Shown here: positions 31,645 through 44,700 of the stretch, in pieces
Layout: every line of letters begins with the position of its first letter
Numbering within the stretch: position 1 is the stretch's first letter
NCBI GenBank assembly: GCA_037176885.1
Contig: JAWWNJ010000011.1
Location: 496,001 to 560,000, forward strand
DNA: 64,000 nt
DNA from: Favolaschia claudopus
Lineage: Eukaryota; Basidiomycota; Agaricomycetes; Agaricales; Mycenaceae
Direction: 5' to 3'
Made by a program: the position numbers and the translations under genes
The notes under the pieces: generated by a model
What the model was told of the DNA's origin: nothing
Seen by the model: the letters and a program-made list of their open reading frames with translations, nothing else
The model's database searches: none

Positions 31645-34600
31645 ATGCATATACTTATCAAAGCGCTGCAAATCCGCACCCAGCAATCCATCCACCCACC
31701 CATGTCCACCCCTTCCAAAACAGCCGCCGACTACGACCACCCCGGCCCCCTCGACCCAGGTGTCCCCGCCCGCAAACGCCTTTCCTTCTGCAAACTCTGC
31801 CTCTACACCACCCTCGCCATCTTCTCACTCGCCCTCGCGACATTTCTCTATGGCGCCGGAAAAGGCATCCTCGAATTTACCCGCATCTCGCACTCAAAAC
31901 TATATCAAAATCAAACCCTGGAAGAACTGGGGACGAGTTTGGGTGGTGTCGTTCGCCCGCTTATCGACGCGAATCAATCGTTTGATATCGCTGTGAGTAT
32001 TTGGGTTGTGCGCCGTTCGGGAGGGGAAGGGAACGAGAGTGCGGAAGAATGGGAGGAGACGCCTGTGTATTCCGATATTGCTTTTCGTGGGGTTCATCTG
32101 CGGGACAAACACAAAAACGCGGACATCAACTATAGCCTGCCAGTCTCAATTTTGTGAGTTTCGCTCCGTTTCCTGCAACAAACTCAAGAGTATACTACCC
32201 GGACTGAATACATTCATCCACAGCGACCGTCTAACAATAAAAGAAACTGACCTGCGCGCATCCTTCGTCTTCATCCCCACATCACCCTCCCCAGCCGATC
32301 ACATCCACAACTTTTCATCTTGGCGACCGCCGAACATGATCGTTCCCCCTGCTCGTGCGTACCCGTGCGTGTCCTTGTCTTCTATCTTGAAATATCCTTG
32401 ATGGACCAAGTGAGCTGAATGCATGCGTAGATTCCCACTGGGTACGGCTGACAAGGGGCAGCCTGATGTGGTTGACAGAGCGCTGGATTCGTTTGCGATC
32501 TCGATTCCGCTGTTGGAGTTCTATGAGTATGGGAGTCGGTGTGCGAAATCAGGCTCGGACGTGGACGAGGAATTGTCTTCAGAGGGCAACAAGACGGTGA
32601 ATTCAGATTCGGAAGTGGACAAATCGAATTCGGACGAAACAGAACAAATCAAAGATAAAGACGATGATGCCGACGACGAGGAGGATGAGGAGGAAGAGCG
32701 CAATCAGGTCAAGGAGAAAGAAGATACTCTAGGTCCAGCTGATATCTCAGACATCGTGAAATATCCCGAGCATGCACTGAAACGGCATCCGTTCATCGTG
32801 ACTCGGTGAGCTGCTTTTCTCAGGCAGTTTAAAAAATGATATCTGATGTCTCCATATAATAGAACACACATCCGAGCAGTCGACGAAACCCATCTCTTCA
32901 ACCGGAAACTGTACAATAAAGAACATAACAAGCTGCGTGCCTCATCGGTCAGTTCGAACATTCTGCGATCGAACTTCTCTCAAAGCCTGAGCTTACTCGT
33001 TCGTTCGATGCAGTGCGGACAAGCCTCATCGCGAGACAAAAGCGTCACCCCGGAACTGAAACTCTGCAAAAGACAATATCAATATAACGGGCATTGGGAG
33101 ACGCGTTTCGAGCTTCGGGTGCCGGTGTCGAGCGAAGCCTCCGAAGATACAGTAATGGGTGATGGGAAGACTCGAACTGAATGGGCGTATGCGCCGTATT
33201 TGAGTCATACTCCGACTTCTGCAGGGGCGAAGGTATTTTTTGTTTCATCGGTTTCCTGCTACTAGACCTGACTGAAGATTGACAAACTATGACACGGTTT
33301 CTAGGATCTACTCGCGGTTCCCGTGAGCAGAGAAAATTGCACCTTTTTCGCAGATACTCCTTCACTTCCTGTATCAGGTGGGATATTTCTGTCTTCTTAT
33401 CATCTTAGGATATAGACTGAATAAGAGATCCAGAATCCATTGACATCCACTGGCGACTATCCTACACAGGCCGCACTCCACTGAAACTGGTGTTCGGAGA
33501 TGCACTGAAGAAAACAACGCGGGTGCACTATAATGCTAGTGATTTCAAGAAAGCCACGGCTCATGCTTCGGCGGAGATGATGAGTAAGTGTCAGCTTGTT
33601 CTTGTTCTGTACACGTCTCAGCCTTTGCAATTCCCGAAATTCCTCAGATAGCATAGCGGGACATCAGTTTTACGAGAATTCGCACCCCCGGCGTCGCTTT
33701 GTTATTGGGGTACTGAGGTAGGCTACGGGTCTGACGTATCCCGGATGAATGGGAACTTATTCAGATCCCCTTGACAGGGAATGCTTATCACCTGCTGTAG
33801 ACCTCCTCAGTACAGGCTACTGGTACACCCGAACAACCACCGTGTCTCTCAGCATTTCGGGGACCTCATTTCATATCGTCAACAAGCTGCTTTTCACTCT
33901 GCTCAGCAAACAAATAGAGCAGAAGAAAGAGCTGGCAGAGTCTTCGAAGACGAAATCAGACTCTGATATGCATTGGGTGTTGGGTTGGGTGTGGGATGTG
34001 GTTGGGATGATGATGTCCCTGGCGGTGCCGTTTTTCATGTTGAAGACGATCGCTCGATTGGCGTTTAGTTTTGGTTTTGAAAAAAGCAACTTCCCACTGA
34101 GGTGGTTGCCTTTCTCGGTGCGCCGGCTTAATCCAACGCACATGGAGCGTGCGGACAACCGACTTGATTTGCGGACTAGTTGGCGGGTGAAAATTGGCGT
34201 GAGTGATTATTTATTCATACATTCATTCAAGCTGTAACAGTTTATTTCAGTTCTGCGCCATACTCGTTGCCTTAGACTACATCTTCATCCACTACTACCA
34301 CACCGCACCCTTTGGGTACCTCCTCATCTCACCAACCCACCCTCCACCAGCCGAAGGCGATACCACCAACGTCACTTTAGACACCATCTTCGCTCAATTC
34401 TATCTCTACATCAACATGCCCCTTTGGATCACCGCAAATCTGTTACAATTCATTCTCAACTACCGCTCGAAAATATTTGGCGGGAGTTACAAATTGTTTC
34501 CTCTTCTGAGATGTGTTGATTCAGTGTTGCAAGCTAGTTTGTTTGTGCCGTGGATTGTTGGGAGGTACGAGATGCGACCGGGATTGAAGCTATACGAGGT

Positions 34601-34697
34601 GGTGGATTGGGCGTTTGTGGCGGGGAGGTCGTATCAGGCGATTGTTTATCCGAGGTGGACGGAAGAGATGGAGGAGAGGGATAAGGGGAGCGAATGA
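31645..34697 (+). CDS. Large membrane protein with lumenal domain and acidic insert, family unknown
   Basis: I do not recognise the family. The start is 31645 or, in the same frame, 31702 (MSTPSKTAAD). An N-terminal helix (LYTTLAIFSLALATFLYGA) is followed by a long soluble region with NxS/T sites that looks lumenal: FDIAVSIWVV, PVYSDIAFRGVHLRDK, RLTIKETDLRASFVF. A strongly acidic run, rich in Asp/Glu with many Lys/Ser (about 32560-32725), interrupts it. The C-terminal third holds several helices: GWVWDVVGMMMSLAVPFFML, FCAILVALDYIFIHYY, YLYINMPLWITANLLQFIL and others, ending in a short charged tail. About seven introns are needed (for example about 32154-32223, 32366-32451, 32808-32862, 33232-33303, 34200-34249). 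The topology (one N-terminal anchor, lumenal beta-rich part, C-terminal helix bundle) recalls CLPTM1-type ER proteins, but no signature motif matches, so this is only a shape comparison. Confidence 0.7.
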
Positions 34698-35666
34698 AGC
34701 GGTTTATGTCTGCTGTGTCAGGGGGATACCAAGAGGCTGGCAGGTTTGCTGGCTCGATACAATTTTGACAGACTATATTAATTTCCAGCATACTATCGCA
34801 GGAGTGAAAATTGAGTGAAAACGGACCAAGTAAGTAGTTGGGAATCAGAACTTGGGATTCGGGAAGTGGTTGAAATTGAAGGAGTTCGCACAACAGAACC
34901 TAACATAACGAGTTGAATCGAGAGCCGTTGCCGTCAAGAGGAATTCGTTTTGGAATGTTGCGTCCAGACTCCATTGGATGTCTAAAATTGGTCTAAAACT
35001 TGTATTTTTCAACCCAGGCTTGGCATAAGCGGGAATTGCCGAAGGCGGTCGGTCATGCCGATCTGCCGACTAGATCTTCACGGATCTTCAGACTGGCGCT
35101 CACCACATGCATACACCTCAAAGATACAGTTTGCAGGAGCGCCTTGGGAGCGCCTGTACGAATTCAAGCATCTTCTGCCGGCCTACATTCCACTACCTTC
35201 AACAAGACAGATCGCCGTTCCGCCGAATTCGCCATTCAATCTTGCCGCACCCGCCGCATCTTAAGCGAAGCTCGGGACTGATACATCTCGTGACTGCCAG
35301 TGGTCACCGTCACTCAGTCGCGTTTCAAAACGACTTGGAAACCAACGGGGTGAAATCGCCGGAATCCATTATGCACCTGGACCGCGTCTTCCACCTGGAT
35401 TTATTCGCGAAATTCGGCGGGTCGCCGTTGTTCTACCAGTCACTGTCCTCTGTTCTTCGTTCCCTGCTTCTCAGAGGTAGGAAGAAAACGTCACAAAGGA
35501 TCTGATATTTTTGTGATGCCAGACATTGCCATCAACTCTCGCATCACAGGTTGGAGATGGCTTGGCGCTATCCACCCTTGGCATCTTGACATCTCTCCCC
35601 CTTCCCTCTCATTCCTTCGAGCCTCTTGACGAGTGTTGGGAACAGTGCCCCCACCGTATCCCACAT
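34698..35666. other. Intergenic / promoter of first Skn1-like gene
   Basis: About 970 bases. Short frames at 35000-35505 have no recognisable motif. The frame leading into the next gene is open from an ATG at 35526, so a longer N-terminus of that protein cannot be excluded. Confidence 0.5.
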
Positions 35667-38494
35667 ATGGCAAATTTCAATGGGGCCTACGCTCCTTTGC
35701 AAAACTCGTCTACTCCAAACTTAGCGACTGGTTTCCCCCGCGATCTCAGTCGCCAAAACTCTGGCAATTCCTCCTACTCCGGCGTCCAACCGTCCTTTGC
35801 TCGGCGCCCCAACGAAGCCCCCAGCTTGCGTGGAAATGATGCGGGAAGTTTGCCTCAGGAGAGCCGGTATATGCTCCCCTCCGCACCAGGTCGCAACCGC
35901 CCGTCGTCACTCCAGCCTTCCATATCTGAGAAAGTGGGGATGACTTCATCTCTCGGACCATCTCCGACTGATCATATGCCTCCGCTAGTTTCACCTCGCC
36001 CCCGACCCCGCCGCCTGGGGTTCCGATATCACTCACGCCGAAGCGGATGACGCCCTACATGACCCGCGCCATGACAAGAAAAGTGGCAACATCTTCACAG
36101 GCCGTGGTTTCGAGAACGTAGGATGCATTGCGCTCTTGTGCATCGCTATAGTCGGACTTTTGTGTGTTTTCCTTTACTTTCTATCTTCTCGCGCTGAATA
36201 ATTTCTCTTTTTCCCAGCCTCGGATACCCTGTTACGAGTCACTTTACAAATCCGACCCGCGTCAGTGAACTGCATATCAACGCTACAGGACAGATGCCGA
36301 ATATCGGGAATTGGGGACTCATCGACAGCGACACGCCTAAGGTGCGGCTTTTCGTTTTGCTATCGCGGCCCACACCTCACCACCATATTCAGGACGTTTA
36401 CAAGATTCACGCCTATCACGACCCTTCGGAAACGCTCCAGCTTGTTTTCAGCGACGAGTTCGAGACGGAAGGCAGGTCCTTCTACCCAGGCGACGATCCA
36501 TACTGGTATGACGCCTCGCCTTGTTCACTCAATCACGGGATCTCAGATGTATCTCTCCAGGGAAGCTGTCGACCTCAACTACTGGGCGACCAGGAATCTT
36601 GAGTGGTCTGTGGTTTCTCAGTCACGCTTTTGGCCACAAATACTGACCCCAAAATATCAGGTATGACCCCTCTGCGATCACGACGCGCAACGGCGCGCTT
36701 GAGATCAATCTCACCAAAGTCGAGGACCCGACCCAAAACCACAACCTGAACTACAAAGGAGGGATGATGGCTACCTGGAATAAGGTGTGAATGTGCACTC
36801 TACTGTCATGTTCTGTGGGGAAGCGACGGACGACCGGCCCCGTTGCCTCGCCGCCGTCGCGAAAAATTGGCGTAAATCTGCTTTTTGGAGATTTTCCCCC
36901 TAGCCTTCCTACAGAACGTTACAGTATCATTAGGTCACCCGCACTGACCTATTCTTACCATCATTGTAGTTCTGTTTCACAGGCGGTCTAATCGTCTCAA
37001 ACGTCATGCTGCCCGGCGCTACCAACGTATTCGGACTCTGGCCTGCCGTCTGGACCATGTGTGTATTTCAATTCATTCATTTTTTCCATGATTATTTATT
37101 TCCTGCAGGGGCAACCTCGGTCGAGCAGGATATGGTGCCACGTTGGACGGCATGTGGCCGTACGTATATGACTCTTGCGATGTTGGGACTCTGAAGAATC
37201 AAACGTGAGGACCTTCTGCGAACAATATTAACACGAATGACCTATACTTTTGCGACAGCCTCAACGGCGGCCCGCCGGCGGCACTCCACAGTGGTGGTCA
37301 AGACGATGACATCAACGGCGAGCTTTCGTACCTTCCTGGACAGCGTTTGTCTCGCTGCACCTGTCCTGGAGAGAGTCATCCTGGACCCATGCACGGTGAT
37401 GGGTCGTATGTGGGACGCTCAGCACCCGAAATTGATGTTATCGGTGCGCACTTTCTCCCTAACATTTAATCACATTAACTCACGTATGACCTTTGCTTGC
37501 TACTATAGAGGCTCAGGTATGTAGCATCTTCTCTTGAAAGCTTCCTCTGTGATAACTCCTCAATGACGTTCTAACAGATCGGTGGTCCCGACGGTGCACA
37601 CGTTGGACAAGTCTCGCAGTCCGCTCAATGGGCTCCTTTCAATGCGGGGTACATCTGGAACAACTCGACGCAGGGGATGAATATCGTGGACCTGAAGGTA
37701 TCTCATCAGAATTCGTACTCTGGTGGTGTGTTCCAGCAGGCAACGTCGGTGGTATCGACTACAAGTACGTAGTTTTTATCTGATCATCCCACTAATGCTC
37801 ATACATCCTTCGTCTCCACTGTAGATCAGGACTGTTACCAGCAAACCAAGCAGTGCTTCTCTGTGCAGGGTTTCGAGTATGTTCCCGGGTACGATGAGGG
37901 CGTGCGTACATTGACTTGTTTGGAATTGTCGGCCGACTCATGCATCTTTAGTACATCACCTGGATAACGGATAGCAAAGTACGTTTCTCGTCTCCTCCTT
38001 CTCCTTCACTCCGTCGTGTATATAAGCATCGCATCCCAGATCACTTGGACGCTCTTCGGAGCCGGTGTTACCAAGGACGACGAGACACAGATAGCTGCAC
38101 GGCCCATTACTGACGAGCCTCTCGTATGTTCCCTTACTTGGACGTTTACGCCATCACTGACGGAGAGTCGAATATACAGTACATCCTGATTAACTTGGGC
38201 ATCTCTCATGCGTTTGGCTTTGTCGACTTCGAGCACATCATATTCCCCGCTACGATGCGTATCGACTGGGTACGTGTGTATCAGCATCCCGATCGGATCA
38301 ACATTGGCTGTGACCCGCCAGAAAAACCTACTGCTGCGTATATTGAAGCGTTCGTCGATTTTTGGCATGTTTCTAGCCTTCTGTTTGACGATCCCTGTAG
38401 CTACAAGGAAGCGTATCTCAACTACAATCTGACTACGTGGGTGGACGACTACGGCCAGAAAATACCCAAGAACAAGCTTGTCGACCAATGTTAG
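35667..38494 (+). CDS. Beta-glucan synthesis-associated protein, Skn1/Kre6 family (GH16), copy 1
   Basis: Type II membrane protein needed in fungi for beta-1,6-glucan assembly; acts in the secretory pathway. About 15 exons. The start at 35667 ([12 protein letters not shown]) aligns with the starts of the two paralogs. A Ser-rich cytosolic N-terminus is followed after the first intron by an Asp-Pro block and [10 protein letters not shown], then a membrane anchor ([16 protein letters not shown]). The lumenal part has [83 protein letters not shown] and the GH16 active-site signature APEIDVIEAQ, the ExDxxE motif with its last Glu in the next exon. The end is RVYQHPD...[22 protein letters not shown] and a terminal Cys. 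It is more diverged from the other two copies than they are from each other. Confidence 0.93.
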
Positions 38495-39474
38495 GGGCCG
38501 TTTTTGGCCAGCCCGCCGCGGAAGATACCCCAAATCAGCCTTTAGGCACGCGTTACCCGTTGTATACGCTCTCGGACTGTTGTCTGTCATTACCTCGCCC
38601 CCGCTGCCTCCCAGCTATCCGCTCGCTTCGTCAATGTAACTAACATTCGATAATTTTGGGGTCCAAGTGTTATTTTATGCTGGGCTCTCTATTTATCACG
38701 CTACCTTATTGTGTTGTCTGTAGCTCATGCTTGGAGTTAAATTTCAAGTTAAACCTTTCATATCGAGCGCGTTGTATCATAGAATACTTACAAACGATGA
38801 ATTAGACTCAAAGGACAGGTGTCCGAATTGGGTAATAATGCTCCCTTATTTGGAAGGTGATGCCATCACCCCTCCTCCTCCCTCCCTCGCTCACACAAGA
38901 CTTTCTTTTTAAATCCATCACATAAAAAAACATGAACCACGGTCCGCGGCCTACAACACTCAGGCTCATAGCGACGCCTCCATGGGCTGAAAATTGGGAA
39001 CATGCTGTCGTCGGTAGGTGAACAGCATAGGCTGGCAGGCTTGTTTCCTCGTAAGTATATGATACACACAAGCCGTATGGAACTGCCGTTCTTGAGCAGG
39101 TGATGTCTGCGGATTTGTGTAGTAGTTGCGTAGATTGCTTGGCTCCCTGTGTCAGGTGTATAACAGAGCGGGAGCGAGTCCTGGTATCGCAATCCGCTTC
39201 ACGCAGGTAACTTTCATTTTGTTAAAATCTTGGTGGATAAGTAGAAACGCAAGAACACTTCTTGAATAACATGAAGCAGAGAGGGGATGATAGCGCTCAA
39301 GCGTGTCTCGTCTGTGTTTTGTCTACAAAGTCACTCGCAGCGCCAGGGACCAGCTTAGATATGGACGGCGTCCCTCTTGCCTATGTACGTACGATGGCAA
39401 ATCCAGGTTCAGCAGTATATATTTTATTACATTTGACTTTGTTCAGGCCGAGATCAACCTCGAACCAGTAGTAT
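38495..39474. other. Intergenic between convergent genes
   Basis: 980 bases between the 3' ends of the Skn1-like and DUF4139 genes. Nothing recognisable apart from a C/T-rich run near 38870-38890. Confidence 0.5.
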
Positions 39475-41561
39475 CTACAATCCGATGACTCGTGCATCGG
39501 CAGGGGACACGGTGACCGTCCACTCCAGTGTAAGATTAATCTTCCCCTTTGCAGGAACAGCGCACACCCAGCTGACCCTTCTATCCTGCTCGTCGCCGCC
39601 ATCCCACTGCGCCACAACTCCCTTGCTCACATTGACGCTCGCAGCCTTGCCTTTACCCCCCGCGTCCGCATCCGCATCGTTAACGGTCCCCTCGCCGCCG
39701 CCGCTTTCGCCCCCAAAGGCAAGGGCCGGCTGTGCGAGCTTCACCTTGATCTGAGCATTGCGAGAGCCATGGATCTGGTCGATGACCTTGAGGCCCTCAA
39801 TCGCGACGCTCTTGGTGTTGTGCACGGTGATGCGCTGGGTGAAGTTGTGGGTTGCGGTTTTTTGCTTGAGATTGTAGAAGCCGAAGCCGGTTTGGGAGAG
39901 TTTCTTGATGATGGGTGGGTATGTGATTCGGATGGAGGGGTCAAGTCTGAATAGAAGAGTAGGCGAGCGTCAGAAAAGAAAAAGTTGGAAAGAGATTGCA
40001 GAACACACCCAAGTGGACAATCAAAGCTTTCTTGAGGGCTGACGGGAGGAACGGCCGAACGCGCGATAAAACTTCCGTCGACGTAGACACTTGCGTTGCC
40101 GCTCAGCAGCGTATACTCTGATGCATTGGTGATTCGCGCCTGCCAGCAGTGTTATTATAATGATGGCCGACCAATGTGCAGTAGGTATGCGTACCGTCAG
40201 ATGAGTCTTTGCCTCGCGTTTGGGGACGGCAACCCACGACATCTTGGCTTCCGGTTTCAGCTCTACGATGGTAAAATTATGGACGGCATCATCACAGGGG
40301 ATCGTGACCAGCCCGGGGACACGAAATGTCGCGTTGATATTTCCGCTGGAAGCCACTTCTGCAGGGGCAGGAAGGATAACAGGGCTATGTGAGCCACGCC
40401 TACGAGCGCGCTCGGGAGAGCGAGAGCGAGAGCTACTCCTGCTCCTTCTGCCGACAGATCCTGCCATCATCATGGGCTGGATAGCAGCGTGCGGCACCGG
40501 CCCCCAAGCACCCTGAGGTTGAACGAAGCCAGACCGCTGACGCGAGTGGTCTGGGTAGCTGGCGTAAGCCATGGGTTGATAGATGTCGACGTTCCAAGGG
40601 AAGAGTGCGGGGACGCCAAGGCCAAAAGTTGGGATAGAAGTTTCGAGTTGCAAAGGAACGTTGTCCCAAGACTACGCCTATGTCAGAACATAGATCGTCA
40701 GAGGAAGGAATTGCCTACCTCTCCCGTGTTCTGCTTTATGGCAGCCTTGTAGATGAGTCTAACCGGAGATTCTTTCGTATCCATATCCACACGTATGTCG
40801 TACAGCGCCCTCCAGCTGGCCAGCGGAACAGCTGCAAAGAAGATATCAGCAATGGTCAGTGTCCGAAAAAGGGTGACCAGACCGTAGATCAACGCGATCT
40901 CGACGTCCCCAGCTCCTTGTGCAAACACCCCAATCGCTGCCCTGGTGCGCAATTTGTTCTGCTCAGGCGGGACAGCGATCTGCGCACGCTCCGCTGTAAT
41001 CTCTCTGCCCATACGCAGCAACTCTCGCGTCAGTTCAGCCTTCCTGCGGTCGAGCCGTGCGCCAGTGGTCTCGTACTGCTCCAACACAGGTTCGAGTTGC
41101 GCCGCGGAGAGACTTTGCACATTGAGCGATCCTAAATATTGCTTGAGAGACGCTAAAGCTTCTTCGCAGCGGGTGAGCGCGTTCGCAGTGTCTTCTCGTG
41201 TGTTGAGAAGCTCCTCGAGTTTCGCTGATGACTGCGGGACGTGTTCATCCGCCAATGAGAGCGTCACGTCGTGGATCGTCGCCGCACCGCGTCCTTCCAC
41301 CCTACAAAGTCCGACCATAACTAATTGCAAATGACGAGGGTCAAGCAGCAACACTCACCGAAGAGAGTCCGCCTCAAGAAGATTAGGAAGCCCAGAGATA
41401 TTCACCTGGTTCTGCCCCGTTTGAACAGCAAACTTGTAGAGCCGGACGATTTCTGCCTGTGTCGGGTACAAGCTGACTGAGACGATCTTGCTGTCTGTCA
41501 CCGACTCGAGCTCGATGCTAGTAGGTTGGAACGCGGGCGGGTCGACAGAAGATTCAGACAT
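39475..41561 (-). CDS. DUF4139 (mucoidy inhibitor MuiA-like) protein
   Basis: Conserved protein of unknown biochemical role; the bacterial namesake was linked to mucoid capsule control, which does not transfer to fungi. The start at 41561 gives the N-terminal beta-strand region: SKIVSVSLYPTQAEIVRLYK and NQVNISGLPNLLEADSLR, typical of the DUF4140 part. After an intron comes GRGAATIHDVTL and a long helical coiled-coil segment (about 41280-40950, rich in Glu, Leu and Gln). The DUF4139 core follows with ASWRALYDIRVDM, RLIYKAAIKQNTGE, then DNVPLQLETSIPTFG after the next intron. A Ser/Arg-rich insert (RRSRSSSRSRSPERARRRG) and the final beta domain end in LTLEWTVTVSPADARVIGL. Two late blocks are separated by an intron near 39950. 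Part of the last exon has a decayed duplicate at about 60590-60917. Confidence 0.88.
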
Positions 41562-42008
41562 GGTGGCCTAGGCTAAGGGAGTCACAGGAAAGGATGCGGA
41601 AAGCTGTTGAATTGAAAGAAGCGGGTCCTTTTGTTTTTTGTCTCCATAATTTCGGCGCTTAAACGATATCCATCGCGCGGAATGGTCGCCTCGAGTCCGC
41701 CAGCGCTGATTTGAGCCTCTAATTCGGAGCGTTGGCGGGGTGTGCATGAAAAACGCGGAGTCTTAAAAGTCATTGTGGTGGGAGAATGCAAGCAGCAGGC
41801 GGCATCAAGTTTGATCAATTTCTATTTCTTTGCTTTGGAGCGTTGGGTCTTCAAACAATTTCTAATGGGCAAACTATGAACCCAACTGAACGTGTAAGTA
41901 CATGTATTGAAGATTTTAGAGTGGTATGTAGGTAGGTTATACAGCGCACGGGACTACTGCCCTCGTACAGGACAGGAATGCTTATGAGTATGAGCTCTCT
42001 TTACATGC
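41562..42008. other. Intergenic
   Basis: 450 bases between two minus-strand genes; promoter of the DUF4139 gene and 3' region of the TMEM135-like gene. No other feature seen. Confidence 0.5.
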
Positions 42009-43941
42009 TCAATTCGGCCCAATAAACTGATACAAAATCCTCCTCACCAACCCCGACAAATGTTCAGGGTCATTCTGGTATGTGCTCATCACCAGCCCCA
42101 TCGCCAGCCCCGTCAACACACTCTCGCCCCAGTTACCCGTGCGGAAAACGAGCCCCCGCCCCCGCGCAGCGACCCAGACACTCTCAAGACTCTTTGGGAG
42201 GACGTACATCGCGAGCTCCGCCCTGCGTCGGTCCTCTTCGACAAGGATCGCGAGCCCCGCGAGGAAACCGGTCATCCAGAACGAGGGTTTCGAGATGAGG
42301 AGGTCTATGACGGACTGGGGGAGGAGTTTGCGCCATATGGGTGAGGACATGAGGCGTTCGTAAGTTTGATGTTTTACGCAGACAGAGCCTGAAAGTTGTT
42401 GTGAGTGAAGGCTGCATGCAGGCTAAGAAGGAGAAAGAAAACCCACCCTGGTAGATGAGCACAAACAGACCCAGGAACGCCGAGCTGCGTAAACTGCCAA
42501 GCCCAGAGCGCACGAGCAGCCGTGTAGGGTCCGCTCGGAACTGCCGCCAACGCAGCAAGATAGGCGGAAGGAAATGCAGCGCCGAGTAAATGGGCAACAT
42601 ATATCTGAACACGTCGACGAACCGGTCCGGCGCGACGCTCCAGCAGCTCGTCAGCTTCGGGTGCAGTGCCTCGCACGGGACATAGTGCGGGACGGGCGCG
42701 CCGGCGAGGACGTTCTCGCGCAACGCCTGCAAGTACGCTGCGTTAGACGGTGTGGCGTCTGCGCGCGCGATAATGGTGTCGAGCGAAGGAAGGTCGATGC
42801 GGTGCTCGCGAACGGCGAAGTGGTTGATGCGGACGGCCTCGGTAGAGAGGTGGCCAGCGCCTTGGATCCAGTTGATGTAGCTGCGGGGGAGCGTGTCGGG
42901 ACGCATCGTGTAGCCGTACATAATCTGTCCACAGGCGAAGGCGAAGACCATAACAGAGCCATAGGGTATATTAATGCCGTGTCGGCCACTGTACGCATTG
43001 TAGGAACCTTGGAGCCCGCTGCCTTATATGAAGAGAAGAACTTGCGGTCCACAAAACTTGACGCACCGAACAAACATTTGCTGCGCGATGACGACGCGGC
43101 GGCTGCGCTTCTCCCACATGATGGCGAGACTTCCTGCGATGGCCCCAGCAAGAGCAGCGTGCCACCGACGCGTGCGTTTACGAACAAGAGCCATTTGTGC
43201 GTGAGCACTGAGAGACAGCCGTGCAGAACGACGACGATGAAGGGGAGTTGGCGGACCGGAAGCGGGATACGAAACCGTTCTGGGAAGATCCATCTCCTCC
43301 TCGTCCTCATCGTCTTCATAGAATGGCGAAGACAAAGGCCGCGGTCGGGGGTTGATGGCGGGTATAAAAATGGGTAAAGCGTTGAGCAAAAATTTGTACA
43401 CCGCCGCAAACGTCCCTAGTACACTCAATAAAACTCACAAAGTGGGAAGCCGAGTAGAACTGACCCAGCATAGCTGCAAATCGCAGCGAATCAGATCCAA
43501 AGATGGCATTGCGTATTAGCTTCAAACGTTCATCTCTGGCCGCCAAACTTGTCAGCTATTCTTGCTTCAGTCTCGTATTCACGAACTTGGGAACACGGTG
43601 GAGTCGTATAAGTGCCAGGACCACATTCAAAGAAGCCCGAATGTTGAAAGCCAGCGTCGCGGACCCTATAAATACCACTTGAAAACCAGAACAAAGAGAT
43701 TTGGTCTTGACGTACTGAAAGCCCCGGTCGCCGCATGCTCTAGACAGTCCTTCAGCGACGGCAGCTCTGCTACGGGCTGCCCGCGGTCGCGCCAGACGAT
43801 CTGGCGAGCGCTTTTCAGTCGCTCTTGGTAGTTGGCAAGGGCGACCAAATTTTCAAACGACGCCATCGCTTGGCGGGTGGTGAAGTGGGGCTCTCCTGGC
43901 GACGTCGGCGAGCTGTAAAAGTACTGGGAAGAGTCGTCCAT
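42009..43941 (-). CDS. TMEM135-like membrane protein
   Basis: Homolog of transmembrane protein 135, a peroxisome/mitochondria-associated multi-pass protein in animals that is related to the Tim17/PMP22 type. The start at 43941 (MDDSSQYFYSSPTSPG) leads to LPSLKDCLEHAATGAF, then after an intron ATLAFNIRASLNVVLALIRL, then FLLNALPIFIPAINPRP. An acidic loop (YEDDEDEEEMD), a basic segment with RRWHAALAGAIAGSLAIMW, and NIPYGSVMVFAFACGQIMYGY follow. The Cys-rich signature CEALHPKLTSC and RFVDVFRYMLPIYSALHFLP precede the last helices, and the protein ends in GLVRRILYQFIGPN. About five introns. The family assignment rests on the helix layout and the CxxxHP...C block near the C-terminal third. A long antisense frame (42574-43377, +) is a shadow of this gene. 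Confidence 0.82.
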
Positions 43942-44700
43942 CGCTCATTGAAAACTTTGGGGTGGTCGACGCGGTAATTATGGGGACAGAGCCGGTATTT
44001 CACATGGAGCCTCAGTCGGAGTTACCCGGTTCCATCCCATCAATTGCACTCTAAACTTTACTTCCTCCACCATGACCATTGACGCGATATAGAACGATAT
44101 TCAGAAGACTAGCCGGGTCTCGTCGAAACTCTTAATTTTCCTGTTTTCGTTTCCCGCTGAACGCGCTGCCTCTGAACGCGCTGTATTCCAGAATATCTTT
44201 CCCTCTTTTTCATTCGAATGTGCGGGTACTTTCGGAACCAGAGGTCAAACAACACAACGCTGGAAGCTTTTTCTCTCGATGTCTCGACTGTGGACTAGGT
44301 CTAGATTCAGCTTCGAACGATGGTCTGGCATTTTCGACTCGAACGGAAGGAGCCTCGACTACATCTTCCTCAATCCCGACGGTAATCTTTGACACAGGAT
44401 TCTCCAAAGTCCTCTTGCTTCTCGTCGTCTAGAAAATCTATGCATTTTTGAGGGGAAAAAGAAAGTTACGGCTGGCGCAGATTCACAGTCCTTCATGCTC
44501 GAATTGGGCAAATTTGCCCGCTGAATCGCATTTTGAAAATGCGGAGAATCAGAATCTATTCTCGATTTCGTGCCCAACTAGAAGGGACGTCACAAGGAAT
44601 TCATGCATCGACATCGGGGAACAATGTTCATGGCCCCTCCAACTGTCCAGTCAGGCATACGCCAGTCTATAGTCTACATGTTTTCGATGTCAAGCCTCTT
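43942..44700. other. Intergenic
   Basis: 760 bases between two minus-strand genes. Short frames only. Nothing recognisable. Confidence 0.5.

Noticed and set aside
42574..43377. 267-codon open frame on the plus strand
   Set aside because: Exact antisense of the TMEM135-like gene, whose minus-strand frame has helices and family motifs; the antisense frame is Arg-rich with no motif.
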